DNA of 64,000 nucleotides from Acetobacter sicerae (GCF_011516765.1 NZ_JAAABN010000002.1:248001-312000); one strand, 5' to 3'. Numbered from the stretch's first letter, positions 53,317 through 63,514 are shown. Numbers and translations: made by a program. The notes: a model not told the origin generated them from the letters alone.

Positions 53317-54606
53317 TCAGACCCGCTCCTTACCCGCTCTGGCGGCTTCCCGTGCGGCCTGCTTCTCTTCCTCGGTCCAGATCTTGCGCTCACGCACTTT
53401 CTGCGGCTTGACCTGCTTGACGGGTCCACCGCCAAGCACGGGAGGACGCATGGTTGAGTTCTGCGCCTCGTCCGAATGCCATTCGTGGTCAGCATGCACA
53501 GTCAGGGCACGACCGATTTCCCGCTCCACGTTATGCAGCCAGGCACGCTGCTCGGCATCACACAGCGTGATGGCGTAGCCACTGCGTCCGGCGCGGCCAG
53601 TCCGGCCTATGCGATGAACATAGCTTTCCGGCAGGCTCGGCAGATCATGGTTGAAAACATGCGTGACTGTATCAACGTCGATACCGCGTGCCGCGATGTC
53701 CGTTGCGACAAGCACCTGTACATCACCGGCGCGGAACGCTTCCAGAGCCCGCTCCCGCTGACCCTGCGACTTGTTGCCGTGCAGCGCCTCAGCAGTAATA
53801 CCCGCTTCAGTGAGGAACGCGCAGACTTCGTTTGCGATGTTTTTCTGCAGGGTGAAAACAACCGCCTGCCCGATATCAGGTGTCTGCTGCAATTGCGCCA
53901 GAAGAGCTGTTTTCTTGTCCGCAGCATCCATGAACATGACCGACTGCTCAATCCGATCGACAGTCGTTGAAGGGGGAGCAATCTCGACCTTCGCCGGGTC
54001 GCTCAGAAGACTGTCCACCAGAGCGGCGATGGATTTCGGCATCGTTGCCGAGAACAGCACCGTATGTCGATCTTTCGGTAGCGTCGCGACAATGCGTTCG
54101 ATCGGTTTGGCGAAGCCCATATCCAGCATCTGGTCAGCTTCATCCAGCACGATCGCCTCAAGCTGAGACAGGTCGCAAAGCCCCTGCTCGATCAGATCCA
54201 GCAACCGTCCCGGTGCGGCCACGATGACGTCCACGCCTTCCTTGAGCGCATTGACCTGATGGAACTGGCTGACGCCGCCAAAAATCGTTGTGACCCGAAA
54301 ATCCAGATGACGCCCAAAGCTCTCGAAACCATCGGCAATCTGGGAAACCAGTTCACGGGTCGGTGCGAGAACCAGAACGCGGGCGCCCCCCTTGGGTGCC
54401 GGACGAGGCGTCTCGGCAAGCCGATGAAGCAGAGGCAGCACGAAGGACGCCGTCTTGCCTGTCCCGGTCTGCGCCATGCCCAGCAGATCGCGGCCTTCAA
54501 GGAGCAGGGGAATGGACTGGGCCTGAATAGGGGTCGGCTTGACATAGCCTTCTTCACCCAGAGCGCGCAGCAGAGCCGGAGAGAGGGCGAGATCTTCAAA
54601 AGTCAT
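53317..54606 (-). CDS. DEAD-box ATP-dependent RNA helicase (RhlE type)
   Basis: 429 aa. All helicase motifs are visible: Q-motif GYVKPTPIQAQSIPLLLEG, I AQTGTGKT, Ia PTREL, II DEAD in VLDEADQMLDMGF, III SAT in LFSATMP, and VI HRIGRTGRAGR. The short basic C-terminal tail (KVRERKIWTEEEKQAAREAA) is typical of RhlE-like proteins in ribosome or RNA turnover. The ATG at 54606 starts right at the family N-terminus; ATGs at 54612 and 54618 are alternatives. Confidence 0.93.
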   Translation of the reverse strand: MTFEDLALSPALLRALGEEGYVKPTPIQAQSIPLLLEGRDLLGMAQTGTGKTASFVLPLLHRLAETPRPAPKGGARVLVLAPTRELVSQIADGFESFGRHLDFRVTTIFGGVSQFHQVNALKEGVDVIVAAPGRLLDLIEQGLCDLSQLEAIVLDEADQMLDMGFAKPIERIVATLPKDRHTVLFSATMPKSIAALVDSLLSDPAKVEIAPPSTTVDRIEQSVMFMDAADKKTALLAQLQQTPDIGQAVVFTLQKNIANEVCAFLTEAGITAEALHGNKSQGQRERALEAFRAGDVQVLVATDIAARGIDVDTVTHVFNHDLPSLPESYVHRIGRTGRAGRSGYAITLCDAEQRAWLHNVEREIGRALTVHADHEWHSDEAQNSTMRPPVLGGGPVKQVKPQKVRERKIWTEEEKQAAREAARAGKERV

Positions 54607-54767
54607 GGACATGGTCAAGCGGCGCCTCCGGCGCTCAGTAAGGTTGCGCCTAATCGGGCTTCGCTAAGTCAGAAAGCGGGCTTTTACGGGCGATGCGGCA
54701 CCGCGTCAATGTAAAGGCGAAGCGAATGCTGAATCCCCCCTCAATGCGTGAATGATCGTTCGCAATT

Positions 54768-55334
54768 TCAAACGTCGCTTACTTCTCTTTTTCTGTTCCA
54801 TTCAGATCGTCGCAACCGATAAAGAACATGGCGACGCAGGGGATGTCCTTTCTTGACGAGAGGATGATCAAAATCACCATCCTCATCACGCTGCATGCCC
54901 AGCTTTTCCATGACACGGCGTGACTTGAGATTGTGGGGAACAGTGATGGCAATGATTTCAGGAAGTTTGAGTATCTTGAAGCCAAACTGTATGGCGGCAG
55001 TGGCCGCTTCAGGCGCGTACCCGTTTCCCCAGAAAGGACGCGCGATACGCCATCCTATTTCGACCGCAGGTGTAAAATCCGCCTCATAACCAATCCTGCG
55101 CAGTCCGACCGTTCCAATAAAACGTAAATCTTCCTTGCGCTCAACAGCCCACAAACAGAAACCATGCGCTTTCTGATGAGCAATCTGGTCATCAATCCAT
55201 GCGCCTGATGCCGCTTCCCGTTTGAGCGGCATCATGAACTCCATAACCTCCGGATCTACCGACATATCGACAAAAGATATGCGATCCGCATCATTCCAGG
55301 GACGTAAGTTCAATCTTTCCGCTGAAATAATCAT
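54768..55334 (-). CDS. GNAT family N-acetyltransferase (RimJ/RimL-like)
   Basis: 188 aa acetyltransferase using acetyl-CoA. Typical start RLNLRPWNDADRISFVDMSV, the acetyl-CoA binding turn in RPFWGNGYAPEAATAA and the C-terminal NLKSRRVMEKLGMQRDED. The closest group is the RimJ/RimL-like branch, which acetylates protein N-termini or small molecules; the substrate is unknown. It stands alone between the helicase and folB. Confidence 0.88.
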   Translation of the reverse strand: MIISAERLNLRPWNDADRISFVDMSVDPEVMEFMMPLKREAASGAWIDDQIAHQKAHGFCLWAVERKEDLRFIGTVGLRRIGYEADFTPAVEIGWRIARPFWGNGYAPEAATAAIQFGFKILKLPEIIAITVPHNLKSRRVMEKLGMQRDEDGDFDHPLVKKGHPLRRHVLYRLRRSEWNRKREVSDV

Positions 55335-55418
55335 GCACTTCCACCAGCACCAGAAAGCGTCACATGATTATTCACATTCGCCTTTCAACAAGATCACACC
55401 GTTTCAAGAAAAGCGTCC

Positions 55419-55817
55419 CTACTCCGTCGCCCAGCGTTCGATCTCAACCCCAACTGAATCAAGGTCAGAAAAGATATCGAGTTTTTCAACGCTGATCCGA
55501 ACCACCCGCACCCGACGGTCCTTCATCACCTCAATGGCGATACGTTCAGCCAGTGTCTCCACAAGCTGCGTATGGGTCTCCGTCGCCAGACGACGGATCG
55601 TCAGAACGGCCGTCTCGTAAGAAACTGTCCGACTGAGATCATCCACGCCTTCCGTCAGGTCACGACTGTCATCCACACCAAACGAGACATTGATGCGAAC
55701 GCGCTGCGTCACACCCTGCTCATGTGGAAAAACGCCGATATAGGCGTCAACAATCATATCCTTAAGAAAGAGCCGCCTTACAGCCAGATCAGCAGGCCAG
55801 GGTGCCAGAATTGTCAT
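55419..55817 (-). CDS. folB: dihydroneopterin aldolase
   Basis: 132 aa folate-pathway enzyme cleaving dihydroneopterin to 6-hydroxymethyl-dihydropterin. The segments LFLKDMIVDAYIGVFPHEQG, RVRINVSFGVDD, LSRTVSYETAVLTIRRLA and VETLAERIAIEVM follow the FolB pattern, with the glutamate of the HEQG turn and the conserved Y/E positions. It is encoded 4 bases after an SDR gene of pteridine-reductase type, so both probably serve pterin metabolism. Confidence 0.88.
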   Translation of the reverse strand: MTILAPWPADLAVRRLFLKDMIVDAYIGVFPHEQGVTQRVRINVSFGVDDSRDLTEGVDDLSRTVSYETAVLTIRRLATETHTQLVETLAERIAIEVMKDRRVRVVRISVEKLDIFSDLDSVGVEIERWATE

Positions 55818-55821
55818 TGCG

Positions 55822-56637
55822 CTACTCTTCCATCACATGGGTGGAGACCGAAGGTGAGTAATACCACTGAAGATGCTGCGCCCCATCCAGCGCCAGCATC
55901 TGTCCCGTTACGGACGGCAGCATCAGAAACGCCAGCAGGGCGCGTGACACTTCTTCCGGCGACGTTCCTCGCCCAAGCGGCACAGACTCACATTGCGCCT
56001 GAAACTGTTCCTGCGTCTGACGCGTGCTCGGCAGCGCAGGCCCCGGACCGATGGCGTTGACCCGGATTTTCTTTGGAGCCAGCGCCAGCGCCATTGTCCG
56101 GGTCAACGTCCAGAGCGCCGATTTGGAAACGGTGTAGCTGACAAAATGCGGGGTCAGGGACCACACACGCTCGTCGAGCATGTTGAGCACCATCCCTTCC
56201 CTATCGGCAGGAAGCTGCTTCGCAAACTCCTGCGTCAGCACATAAGGCGCCCGCAGATTGGGCTCCATATGCGCGTCCCAGCTTGCGCGGGTGACCGTGT
56301 TCCACTCATCCCTGTCGAAAGTGGAGGCGTTGTTGACCAGAACACCGACAGTTCCACCCAGTTCGGCGACGGCTTTCGCGATGAGACCCGTGACTTCCTT
56401 TTCTTCGGCAAGATCGGCACGCAGCAGGCAGCATTGCCGCCCCATGGCTTCGACTTCCCGTTTCAGGGAGTGCGCGTCATCCTCGCCAGACCGATAATGC
56501 ACCGCCAGAGAAAAACCCGCCCCCGCCAACGCCAGCGCCATGGCGCGACCCAGCCGTTGAGCGCCGCCAGTAATGAACGCAATGCGGGGAATGTCCGGGG
56601 CAATCAATGTTCCGGCGAGGGAGGCTTCAGCGGTCAT
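55822..56637 (-). CDS. SDR oxidoreductase, pteridine reductase/FolM-like
   Basis: 271 aa short-chain dehydrogenase. The cofactor loop TGGAQRLGRAMALALAGAG and HYRSGEDDAHSL (an Arg for NADPH) are PTR1/FolM-like. The catalytic serine of ordinary SDRs is replaced by an aspartate exactly 13 residues before the tyrosine (LDERVWSLTPHFVSYTVSK), the D-Y-K arrangement of pteridine reductases. With folB 4 bases downstream, reduction of dihydropterin or dihydrofolate is the likely job. The start at 56637 is used; 56652 is an in-frame alternative. Confidence 0.82.
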   Translation of the reverse strand: MTAEASLAGTLIAPDIPRIAFITGGAQRLGRAMALALAGAGFSLAVHYRSGEDDAHSLKREVEAMGRQCCLLRADLAEEKEVTGLIAKAVAELGGTVGVLVNNASTFDRDEWNTVTRASWDAHMEPNLRAPYVLTQEFAKQLPADREGMVLNMLDERVWSLTPHFVSYTVSKSALWTLTRTMALALAPKKIRVNAIGPGPALPSTRQTQEQFQAQCESVPLGRGTSPEEVSRALLAFLMLPSVTGQMLALDGAQHLQWYYSPSVSTHVMEE

Positions 56638-56665
56638 ACCGTCTCTCATCACTCTGTCTGCGTTT

Positions 56666-57259
56666 TTATATCAGTCGTCTGGCGCTCACCGCCGCCGCCA
56701 GCGTGCCATCGTCCAGCACATCCAGCGCGCCACCCATCGGAACGCCCTGCGCCACACGGCTGACCACCACGTCATAGGGAGCGATCTTTTCCTGCAACCA
56801 GTACATGGTTGTCGCCCCCTCCACGGTCGAGCCAAGAGCCAGAATGACTTCCCTTATGGAACCCTCTCGCAGCCGCTCGAACAGGGAACCGACGTTCAGG
56901 TCTTCGGGACCAATGCCCTTGAGAGCCGACAGCACACCGCCAAGAACCTGATAGACACCACGATGGGCGCCGGCTCTCTCCAACGCCCACAGATCGCTGA
57001 CGGTTTCGACGACACACACAATATCATGCGGACGGTCGGGATCGCTGCAAATCCGGCAGGGATCGGTCACGTCGAGGTTCCCGCACACCGAGCAGGTCTT
57101 CACCGACGTTGCAGCGCTTTCCATCGCACGCGCCAGCGGAAGCATCCGGCGCTGCGGATCACGCAACAACGCCAGCGCCACCCGTCGCGCCGATCGGGGA
57201 CCAAGCCCCGGCAGGCGGGCGATCAGACCGATGAGGTGATCAATATCGGCAACAGCCAT
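56666..57259 (-). CDS. recR: recombination mediator protein RecR
   Basis: 197 aa. Helix-hairpin-helix GLGPRSARRVALALL, the four-cysteine zinc finger CSVCGNLDVTDPCRIC, and a Toprim domain (IVCVVETVSDLWALERAG, ALGSTVEGATTMYWLQ). RecR works with RecF/RecO in gapped DNA repair. It is downstream of ybaB and dnaX in the classic order. Confidence 0.95.
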   Translation of the reverse strand: MAVADIDHLIGLIARLPGLGPRSARRVALALLRDPQRRMLPLARAMESAATSVKTCSVCGNLDVTDPCRICSDPDRPHDIVCVVETVSDLWALERAGAHRGVYQVLGGVLSALKGIGPEDLNVGSLFERLREGSIREVILALGSTVEGATTMYWLQEKIAPYDVVVSRVAQGVPMGGALDVLDDGTLAAAVSARRLI

Positions 57260-57283
57260 CCGTTAAGACCGGACTGCCGTAGC

Positions 57284-57607
57284 TCAGAACGGCAGCTTCA
57301 GTCCCGGCGGCAGGTTCAGACCACCCGTAACCTTCTGCATTTCTTCAGAAGCCGTCTTGTCGAGACGCGCCTTGGCATCCGCACAGGCTGCGACGATCAG
57401 GTCCTGCAACATTTCCATCTCGGTCGGGTCAGCCAGCTTCGGGTCGATCGTGATCGCTTTCAGATCACCCTTTCCGCTGAGCGTCACGGTCACCATGCCC
57501 GCACCGGCGCTGCCCTGAATCTCGATTTTCTCGAGGCTGGCCTGCATCTCTTCCATCTTCGACTGCATCTGCGAAGCCTGCTTCATCAGTCCGGCAAGAT
57601 TTTTCAT
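57284..57607 (-). CDS. ybaB: YbaB/EbfC family nucleoid-associated protein
   Basis: 107 aa DNA-binding protein, starting [20 protein letters not shown] with the family core [18 protein letters not shown]. It sits between dnaX and recR, the usual place. An ATG two codons earlier (57613) is possible. Confidence 0.92.
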   Translation of the reverse strand: MKNLAGLMKQASQMQSKMEEMQASLEKIEIQGSAGAGMVTVTLSGKGDLKAITIDPKLADPTEMEMLQDLIVAACADAKARLDKTASEEMQKVTGGLNLPPGLKLPF

Positions 57608-57672
57608 GTTCAATCATCCCTGCATACACGATGGCTGACGACCACAGGCGTGGTCCGACCAGCATCAAACTG

Positions 57673-59694
57673 TCAGTCCTGTTCTTCGGGGGCGTCCAGT
57701 TCCGGGTCAAGCCCTATTGCCAGCGGCCCAGCGTCCAGCGCCTCGAAATCTTCGGGAGGCAACCCGTAATGGTCGTCGAGAGTGTGGTCCCGCACATCGC
57801 CGAGTTCAGCATCCGGAAACACACCGAGAATCGCCTGCACCAGCGGGTGATTCGATGAACGACGGTTATGAAGCTGGATGATCTCGGCGCTCTGCTCAGC
57901 CAGTGTCGGCTCGCCCTGCGCCTCTGCCGCGCGCACCACCCACTCGTTTCCAAAGTTTGCACGGAGCATTTCCTGCAGCCGCTTCACAAGGTCCGGAGGA
58001 GCCGGATTATCCACCCGCACCTCAACCAGAGGCGGAGCAAACGTCACCAGATGGGTGGAATGGCACAGATGGCCGTGCAGGGTCGCCTCGCGGCTGTCCT
58101 TCACGAAGGCCACCAGTTCACGCCAGCTACGAGGAGGCCGCGGACCTGACGGCGCGGCTGCTCTGGCCAAAGGGATCGGTTCGGATGATCCCTCCCCAAC
58201 ATCACCCCACCGCTCATTGGCGACTCTCTGACGCCTGCTTCCATCATCCGGCGGCATCATGGCGTGGGGCGCATCCCGCCCGTCATCCGCCACCCGGTTT
58301 ATGGGAGCGGCTACCTGTGCGGCTTTGCCGGAACGCAGTTTTTTCAGCAACTCTTCCGGCGGCGGCATCGTTGCGGCATGACAAAGGCGGATCAGCACCA
58401 TCTCCGCTGCCTCACGACGTAGCGGCGCATCATCGACTTCCGAAATCCCTTTCAGAAGCATCTGCCAGAGACGCGACAGTGTGGAGAGCGACAGGGAACT
58501 GGCGAAGGCAGCCCCTCTCGTCCGTTCCATTTCCGGCAGTTCGAGCGTGTCTTCCAGCCCCCGGACGGTTTTCAGACGCGTGACCGTGTGAGTCAGTTCG
58601 GCCAGATCACGGAGCATCAGCCCTGGATCATTGCCTCGATCATACATGCTGTCGGAAAGCCGGATCGCCTCCGTCACATCGCCGCGCATCAGACAGTCGA
58701 ACAGATCGAAAATCGCCGCACGGTCGGACAGGCCAAGCATCGCAGCGACACCGGCTTCCGTGACGCTGCCGTCGCTCGCCCCCAGCGTGCCAGCCCCCTG
58801 CGCGATCGCCTGATCCAGCAGGGACAGTCCATCACGCACCGAACCGTCAGCCGCGCGGGCAATGAGTTTCAGCGCCTCCTGTTCGGCGGAAACATGCTCC
58901 TTTTCGACGATCCCTGTAAAAAAGGAGAGCAGTTCTGACTGGGAAACCCGGCGAAGATCGAATCGCTGGCAACGGGATAGCACCGTGATCGGCACTTTCC
59001 GCAGTTCGGTCGTGGCAAAGATGAATGTTACCTGTGGCGGCGGCTCTTCCAGCGTTTTCAGCAGCGCATTGAAGGCGTTGCGCGACAGCATGTGCACTTC
59101 ATCGATGATGAAGACTTTCATGCGCCCCTGAATCGGGCGGAAATGACAGGCCTCGATAATCTCACGGACATCATCGACACCGGTGCGGGAAGCGGCATCC
59201 ATTTCCAGCACGTCGGGGTGGCGGTCAGCCAGAATGGCCACACAGTTCGGACACACGCCGCAGGGGTCCGCCGTCGGGCCACCCTTGCCATCAGGACCGA
59301 TACAGTTGAGGCCACGGGCAATGATTCGGGCTGTGGTGGTCTTGCCCACCCCGCGAACGCCGGTAAGCATGAAAGCGTGTGCGACGCGACCGACCGCAAA
59401 AGCGTTTCTGAGCGTGCGGACAAGAGCGTCCTGACCGATGAGCTGGTCGAGGGTTGCCGGACGATATTTGCGCGCCAGAACCCGATAGGCAGCAGCAGGT
59501 TTCGCGGCTTCTTCCTGAGAAGGTTTTTCGGGAGCTTCCGGCGACTGAATGGCGACAGCGTCCGTCTGACCGGCACCGGCCGGGCCTGACGCTTCTACCG
59601 GTGCTTCGCCGAAAAAGAGTCCCATCCCCTCACTCGGCGGCAATGGCAGATCGTCGTCCGCCTCTCTATCACTGTCAGGCATGGTTCCAGCCAA
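57673..59694 (-). CDS. dnaX: DNA polymerase III subunits gamma/tau
   Basis: 673 aa clamp-loader ATPase. After an acidic N-terminal extension of ~65 residues comes YRVLARKYRPATLDQLIGQD, Walker A GVRGVGKTTTARIIARG, a zinc-binding module with CIGPDG, CGVCPNC, Walker B FIIDEVHMLSRNAFNALLK and sensor 1 FIFATTELRKVPITVLSRCQ. The C-terminal third is the tau region that contacts polymerase and helicase. Long N-terminal extensions are common in alphaproteobacteria. The SRP RNA gene lies just upstream on the same strand. Confidence 0.95.
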   Translation of the reverse strand: MAGTMPDSDREADDDLPLPPSEGMGLFFGEAPVEASGPAGAGQTDAVAIQSPEAPEKPSQEEAAKPAAAYRVLARKYRPATLDQLIGQDALVRTLRNAFAVGRVAHAFMLTGVRGVGKTTTARIIARGLNCIGPDGKGGPTADPCGVCPNCVAILADRHPDVLEMDAASRTGVDDVREIIEACHFRPIQGRMKVFIIDEVHMLSRNAFNALLKTLEEPPPQVTFIFATTELRKVPITVLSRCQRFDLRRVSQSELLSFFTGIVEKEHVSAEQEALKLIARAADGSVRDGLSLLDQAIAQGAGTLGASDGSVTEAGVAAMLGLSDRAAIFDLFDCLMRGDVTEAIRLSDSMYDRGNDPGLMLRDLAELTHTVTRLKTVRGLEDTLELPEMERTRGAAFASSLSLSTLSRLWQMLLKGISEVDDAPLRREAAEMVLIRLCHAATMPPPEELLKKLRSGKAAQVAAPINRVADDGRDAPHAMMPPDDGSRRQRVANERWGDVGEGSSEPIPLARAAAPSGPRPPRSWRELVAFVKDSREATLHGHLCHSTHLVTFAPPLVEVRVDNPAPPDLVKRLQEMLRANFGNEWVVRAAEAQGEPTLAEQSAEIIQLHNRRSSNHPLVQAILGVFPDAELGDVRDHTLDDHYGLPPEDFEALDAGPLAIGLDPELDAPEEQD

Positions 59695-59772
59695 TCCGCT
59701 TTCAGCCCGCGCAGGCTTGCAGCCGGGCTTGACAGCCTCTCTGGCGGATCTGTTTCCTGTTCAAAGGAAGGT

Positions 59773-59866
59773 GAGAGACCTGCAACAACCCGAGCAAAAC
59801 TTACTGCGGCTGCTTCCTTCCGGATCTGACCGGGTTGGCAAGGCGCCCGTCCGTCACAGATCTCCC
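59773..59866 (-). ncRNA. ffs: signal recognition particle RNA (4.5S, small type)
   Basis: On the minus strand the sequence contains the conserved SRP loop: GCCAACCCGGTCAGATCCGG followed by AAGGAAGCAGCC, then CTCGGGTTGTTGCAGG. The ends GGGAGATC and GGTCTCTC pair to close the stem, giving about 94 nt. Position upstream of dnaX is the alphaproteobacterial norm. Ends are approximate to a few bases. Confidence 0.9.
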
Positions 59867-60032
59867 GTCAAGTTGAATAGCACACGGCCCTGCCAGGCGC
59901 AAAGCCATCCGGACACAAATTTTTATTGCATCCATCCTCATCGCTTCGCGCTTTCCCTTTCCTAACAGCTTTTAAACCTCCCTGTTTCAGGATCAGGAGA
60001 TCGGCGTTTTCCTCGGATTTTCTCTCAGGCAA

Positions 60033-60119
60033 GTGACAGGGTCATGAAATTTTTTCCGCAGCGGCCCGTCTTATGGCTGGCATTTCTTTCGGAACAGCCC
60101 AAATATGGTGACAGGGTCA
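60033..60119. promoter_or_regulatory. 12-bp direct repeats in the clpA leader
   Basis: GTGACAGGGTCA occurs exactly at 60033-60044 and 60108-60119, 75 bases apart, in the region before clpA. The repeat itself resembles an imperfect palindrome. A regulator site is possible, unproven. Confidence 0.3.
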
Positions 60120-60171
60120 CGTTCAGGCGGCGTGGCCTTATACGCCAGACGGCGAAAGGAGTGTCTTGATC

Positions 60172-62529
60172 ATGCTGTCACGCAATCTCGAACAGACGTT
60201 GCACCGGGCACTGACGCTGGCGGGTGAGCGGCATCATGAATACGCAACGCTTGAGCATCTTCTGATCGCTCTGATTGATGACCCGGACGCGGTAACCGTC
60301 TTCCGGGCCTGCGGCGTTGATCTGGATAAACTCCGGGGAGATCTGACCGAGTTTCTCGACAAGGATCTGGCAGGTCTGACTGCCGAGCGCACTACGGAGC
60401 CGAAGCCGACCGCAGCGTTTCAGCGCGTCATTCAGCGTGCCGCCATTCATGTGCAGTCCACGGGCCGCGACGAAGTCACGGGCGCCAATGTGCTGGTCGC
60501 CCTCTTCGCCGAACGCGAGAGCCATGCTGTCTACTTCCTGCAACTGCAGGACATGACGCGTCTCGACGCCGTAAACTTCATCTCGCACGGAATCGCCAAG
60601 GCTCCGGATCGCTCCGTACGACGGAGCTCGAACGGAGCGCCTACAGGCTCGGCCGAAAAAGACGAGACCGGCAGTGAGGAAAAAGGACGGGGTTCCGCCT
60701 CCAAGACCGGCGAGGCTCTGGCCACTTACTGCGTCGACCTGAACAAAAAGGCCGCCGAGGGAAAGATCGATTCCCTGATCGGGCGTGACTCGGAAGTAGA
60801 GCGCACCATCCAGATTCTCTGCCGCCGCACGAAGAATAATCCGCTTTATGTGGGTGATCCGGGCGTCGGCAAGACGGCCATTGCCGAAGGTCTGGCCAAA
60901 CGAATCGTTGAAGGCGATGTGCCGGAAGTTCTGCTGAACGCCACCATCTACTCGCTCGACATGGGCACCCTGCTGGCAGGCACGCGCTACCGTGGCGACT
61001 TTGAGGAACGCCTGAAGGCTGTGGTGAACGACCTTGAGCAGAATCCGGGCGGCATCCTGTTCATTGATGAAATCCACACTGTCATTGGTGCCGGTGCGAC
61101 TTCGGGTGGCGCCATGGATGCGTCCAACCTGCTGAAGCCCGCACTGGCTGCCGGAACACTGCGCTGCATCGGTTCGACGACCTACAAGGAATTCCGTCAG
61201 CACTTCGAGAAAGATCGCGCCCTTGTCCGTCGATTCCAGAAGATCGACGTCGAGGAACCGAATCTCGATGACGCCGTGAAGATCCTTCGTGGCCTGAAGA
61301 CGAACTACGAGAAGCACCACAAGGTCCGCTACACGGATGATGCGATCCGTGCGGCCGTGGAGCTGTCGGTCAAATATATCCATGACCGGAAGCTGCCGGA
61401 CAAAGCCATCGACATCATTGACGAGGCCGGTGCTTCACGGATGCTCCTGCCTGAAAGCAAGCGTCGGAAGACCATCACGCTCAAGGATGTGGAAGACACG
61501 ATCGCCAAGATCGCCCGTATCCCCGCCAAGACCGTGTCGGCTGACGACAAGGAAGTTCTGCGGGCTCTGGAACGTGACCTGAAGAACATGGTGTTCGGTC
61601 AGGACAAGGCCATTCAGACACTGTCGGACGCCATCAAGCTGGCTCGTGCCGGCCTGCGTGAACCCGAGAAGCCGATCGGCAACTATCTGTTCTCTGGTCC
61701 TACCGGTGTCGGCAAGACCGAAGTCGCTCGCCAGCTGGCCAGCACCCTCGGCATCGAGCTGATCCGGTTCGACATGTCCGAATACATGGAGCGCCACTCC
61801 GTTTCCCGACTGCTTGGCGCGCCTCCGGGCTATGTCGGCTTCGATCAGGGTGGCCTGCTGACGGACGCTGTGGATCAGCATCCGCATGCCGTGCTGCTTC
61901 TGGATGAAATCGAGAAGGCCCATCCGGACCTCTATAACGTGCTGCTGCAGGTTATGGATCATGGACAGCTGACCGACCATAACGGCAAGACTGTCGACTT
62001 CCGCAACGTCATTCTCATCATGACGACCAATGCGGGCGCGGCTGATCTGAGCAAAGAGGCTATCGGTTTCGGGCGTGACACCCGTGAAGGCGAAGATCAG
62101 GAAGCGATCAAGCGTCTCTTCACGCCGGAATTCCGTAACCGCCTTGATGCGATCATTCCGTTCGGCAATCTCCAGCCGGAAACGGTTGGCCGTGTGGTCG
62201 AGAAGTTTGTGCTTCAGCTGGAAGCACAGCTGGCGGATCGGAACGTCACGATCGAGATGTCTTCTGCGGCCAAGGAGTGGCTGGCGGAGCGGGGTTACGA
62301 CCGTCTGTATGGCGCCCGTCCTCTGGGTCGCGTCATTCAGGACTCGATCAAGAAACCCCTGTCCGAAGAGCTTCTTTTCGGTCGTCTGACAAAAGGCGGA
62401 GCGGTCAAGATCTCCGTCAAGGACGGCGAGCTTTCGTTCGAATATCTCGAGAACGCCACGTCTTCACCGGCAGCCGAGGCTCCGGAAGAAGGCGAGGAAA
62501 AGCAGGATACGAACGGCCTCTCATCCTGA
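60172..62529 (+). CDS. clpA: ATP-dependent Clp protease ATP-binding subunit ClpA
   Basis: 785 aa AAA+ unfoldase of the ClpAP protease. N-domain (LERTLH-like [28 protein letters not shown]), D1 Walker [19 protein letters not shown] and Walker [15 protein letters not shown], no long ClpB-type middle coil, D2 Walker [16 protein letters not shown] with [17 protein letters not shown]. The ClpP-binding loop IGF follows ADLSKEA ([11 protein letters not shown]). The ATG at 60172 with RBS GAAAGGAG is chosen over a TTG two codons earlier. No clpS gene is found immediately upstream, unlike in many relatives. Confidence 0.95.
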   Translation: MLSRNLEQTLHRALTLAGERHHEYATLEHLLIALIDDPDAVTVFRACGVDLDKLRGDLTEFLDKDLAGLTAERTTEPKPTAAFQRVIQRAAIHVQSTGRDEVTGANVLVALFAERESHAVYFLQLQDMTRLDAVNFISHGIAKAPDRSVRRSSNGAPTGSAEKDETGSEEKGRGSASKTGEALATYCVDLNKKAAEGKIDSLIGRDSEVERTIQILCRRTKNNPLYVGDPGVGKTAIAEGLAKRIVEGDVPEVLLNATIYSLDMGTLLAGTRYRGDFEERLKAVVNDLEQNPGGILFIDEIHTVIGAGATSGGAMDASNLLKPALAAGTLRCIGSTTYKEFRQHFEKDRALVRRFQKIDVEEPNLDDAVKILRGLKTNYEKHHKVRYTDDAIRAAVELSVKYIHDRKLPDKAIDIIDEAGASRMLLPESKRRKTITLKDVEDTIAKIARIPAKTVSADDKEVLRALERDLKNMVFGQDKAIQTLSDAIKLARAGLREPEKPIGNYLFSGPTGVGKTEVARQLASTLGIELIRFDMSEYMERHSVSRLLGAPPGYVGFDQGGLLTDAVDQHPHAVLLLDEIEKAHPDLYNVLLQVMDHGQLTDHNGKTVDFRNVILIMTTNAGAADLSKEAIGFGRDTREGEDQEAIKRLFTPEFRNRLDAIIPFGNLQPETVGRVVEKFVLQLEAQLADRNVTIEMSSAAKEWLAERGYDRLYGARPLGRVIQDSIKKPLSEELLFGRLTKGGAVKISVKDGELSFEYLENATSSPAAEAPEEGEEKQDTNGLSS

Positions 62530-62537
62530 ACAAAAGA

Positions 62538-62564
62538 GTGGCCCTGCTTTAAGAGCAGGGCCAC
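62538..62564 (+). terminator. hairpin between clpA and map
   Basis: Perfect GTGGCCCTGCT / AGCAGGGCCAC inverted repeat, 9 bases after clpA. There is no T-run, so it may attenuate rather than stop transcription. Confidence 0.45.
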
Positions 62565-62626
62565 CTTCCCTTGCACCGATGTGCCAGAAGCGGCATTGTC
62601 CGCCCACAACAGGCAAAAAGAGGGAG

Positions 62627-63433
62627 ATGATGGAGGGTAAATCAGCACGCAACGGTATTATCCTGCACACTGAGGCAGATTTTCAGGGCCTGCGCGCTGC
62701 AGGAAAACTGGCTGCAGAAACGCTGGATATGATCACCGAGTATGTGCGTCCTGGTGTGACGACAGGCGAACTCGACACCATCATTCACGAATTCACTCTC
62801 AAGAATAACGCGACGCCGGCGACACTTGGCTATCGCGGCTATCCAAAATCCAGCTGCATCTCGATCAACCATGTCGTGTGCCACGGCATTCCGGGTGATC
62901 GTAAATTGCTGGACGGTGATATCCTGAATATCGATGTCACATGTATTCTGGACGGATGGTATGGTGACACCAGCCGCATGTATATCGCGGGCAAAGCTCC
63001 CAAAAAGGCCGAAAAGCTGATTGATATCACCTATGACAGCATGATGGCCGGCATCGAGCAGGTGCGTCCGGGCGCAACACTGGGTGATATTGGCCACGCG
63101 ATCCAGACAGTCGCGGAAAAGCAGCGCTATTCCGTTGTGGAGGATTTCTGTGGTCACGGCATCGGCCGCACCTTCCATGCCGCTCCGAATGTTCTTCACT
63201 TCGGCGAACCCGGAACGGGTCTGGAACTGAAGGCTGGCATGGTCTTCACCATTGAGCCGATGATCAATATCGGCAAACCGGAAGTGAAAATCCTTGAGGA
63301 TGGATGGACAGCGGTCACACGTGACCGTTCCCTGACAGCGCAGTTCGAACATATGCTGGGCGTCACGGAAAACGGGTATGAGATTTTCACGCTCTCCCCG
63401 AAAGGCTATACACGCCCTCCCTACAGCGCGTGA
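62627..63433 (+). CDS. map: methionine aminopeptidase, type I
   Basis: 268 aa enzyme that removes initiator methionine. Landmarks: the histidine in INHVVCHGIPGDRKL, metal ligands D in NIDVTCILDGWYGDTSRMY, H in CGHGIGRTFHAAPNVLHF and E in VFTIEPMINIG, and the final QFEHMLGVTENGYEIFTLSP. The start is the ATG at 62627 or the next ATG at 62630; RBS AGGGAG. Confidence 0.94.
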   Translation: MMEGKSARNGIILHTEADFQGLRAAGKLAAETLDMITEYVRPGVTTGELDTIIHEFTLKNNATPATLGYRGYPKSSCISINHVVCHGIPGDRKLLDGDILNIDVTCILDGWYGDTSRMYIAGKAPKKAEKLIDITYDSMMAGIEQVRPGATLGDIGHAIQTVAEKQRYSVVEDFCGHGIGRTFHAAPNVLHFGEPGTGLELKAGMVFTIEPMINIGKPEVKILEDGWTAVTRDRSLTAQFEHMLGVTENGYEIFTLSPKGYTRPPYSA

Positions 63434-63478
63434 TCAGCTCCTCCTGAGCACACGACACACGGCAAACATAAAGAATCT

Positions 63479-63514
63479 CTGGCGGTCATCTTTGTTGGAA
63501 ACGAAGACCGCCAG
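63479..63514 (+). terminator. hairpin after map
   Basis: CTGGCGGTC / GACCGCCAG arms around an 18-base loop, followed by AAGCTTTTC. The long loop and short T-run make it a moderate candidate. Confidence 0.4.
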
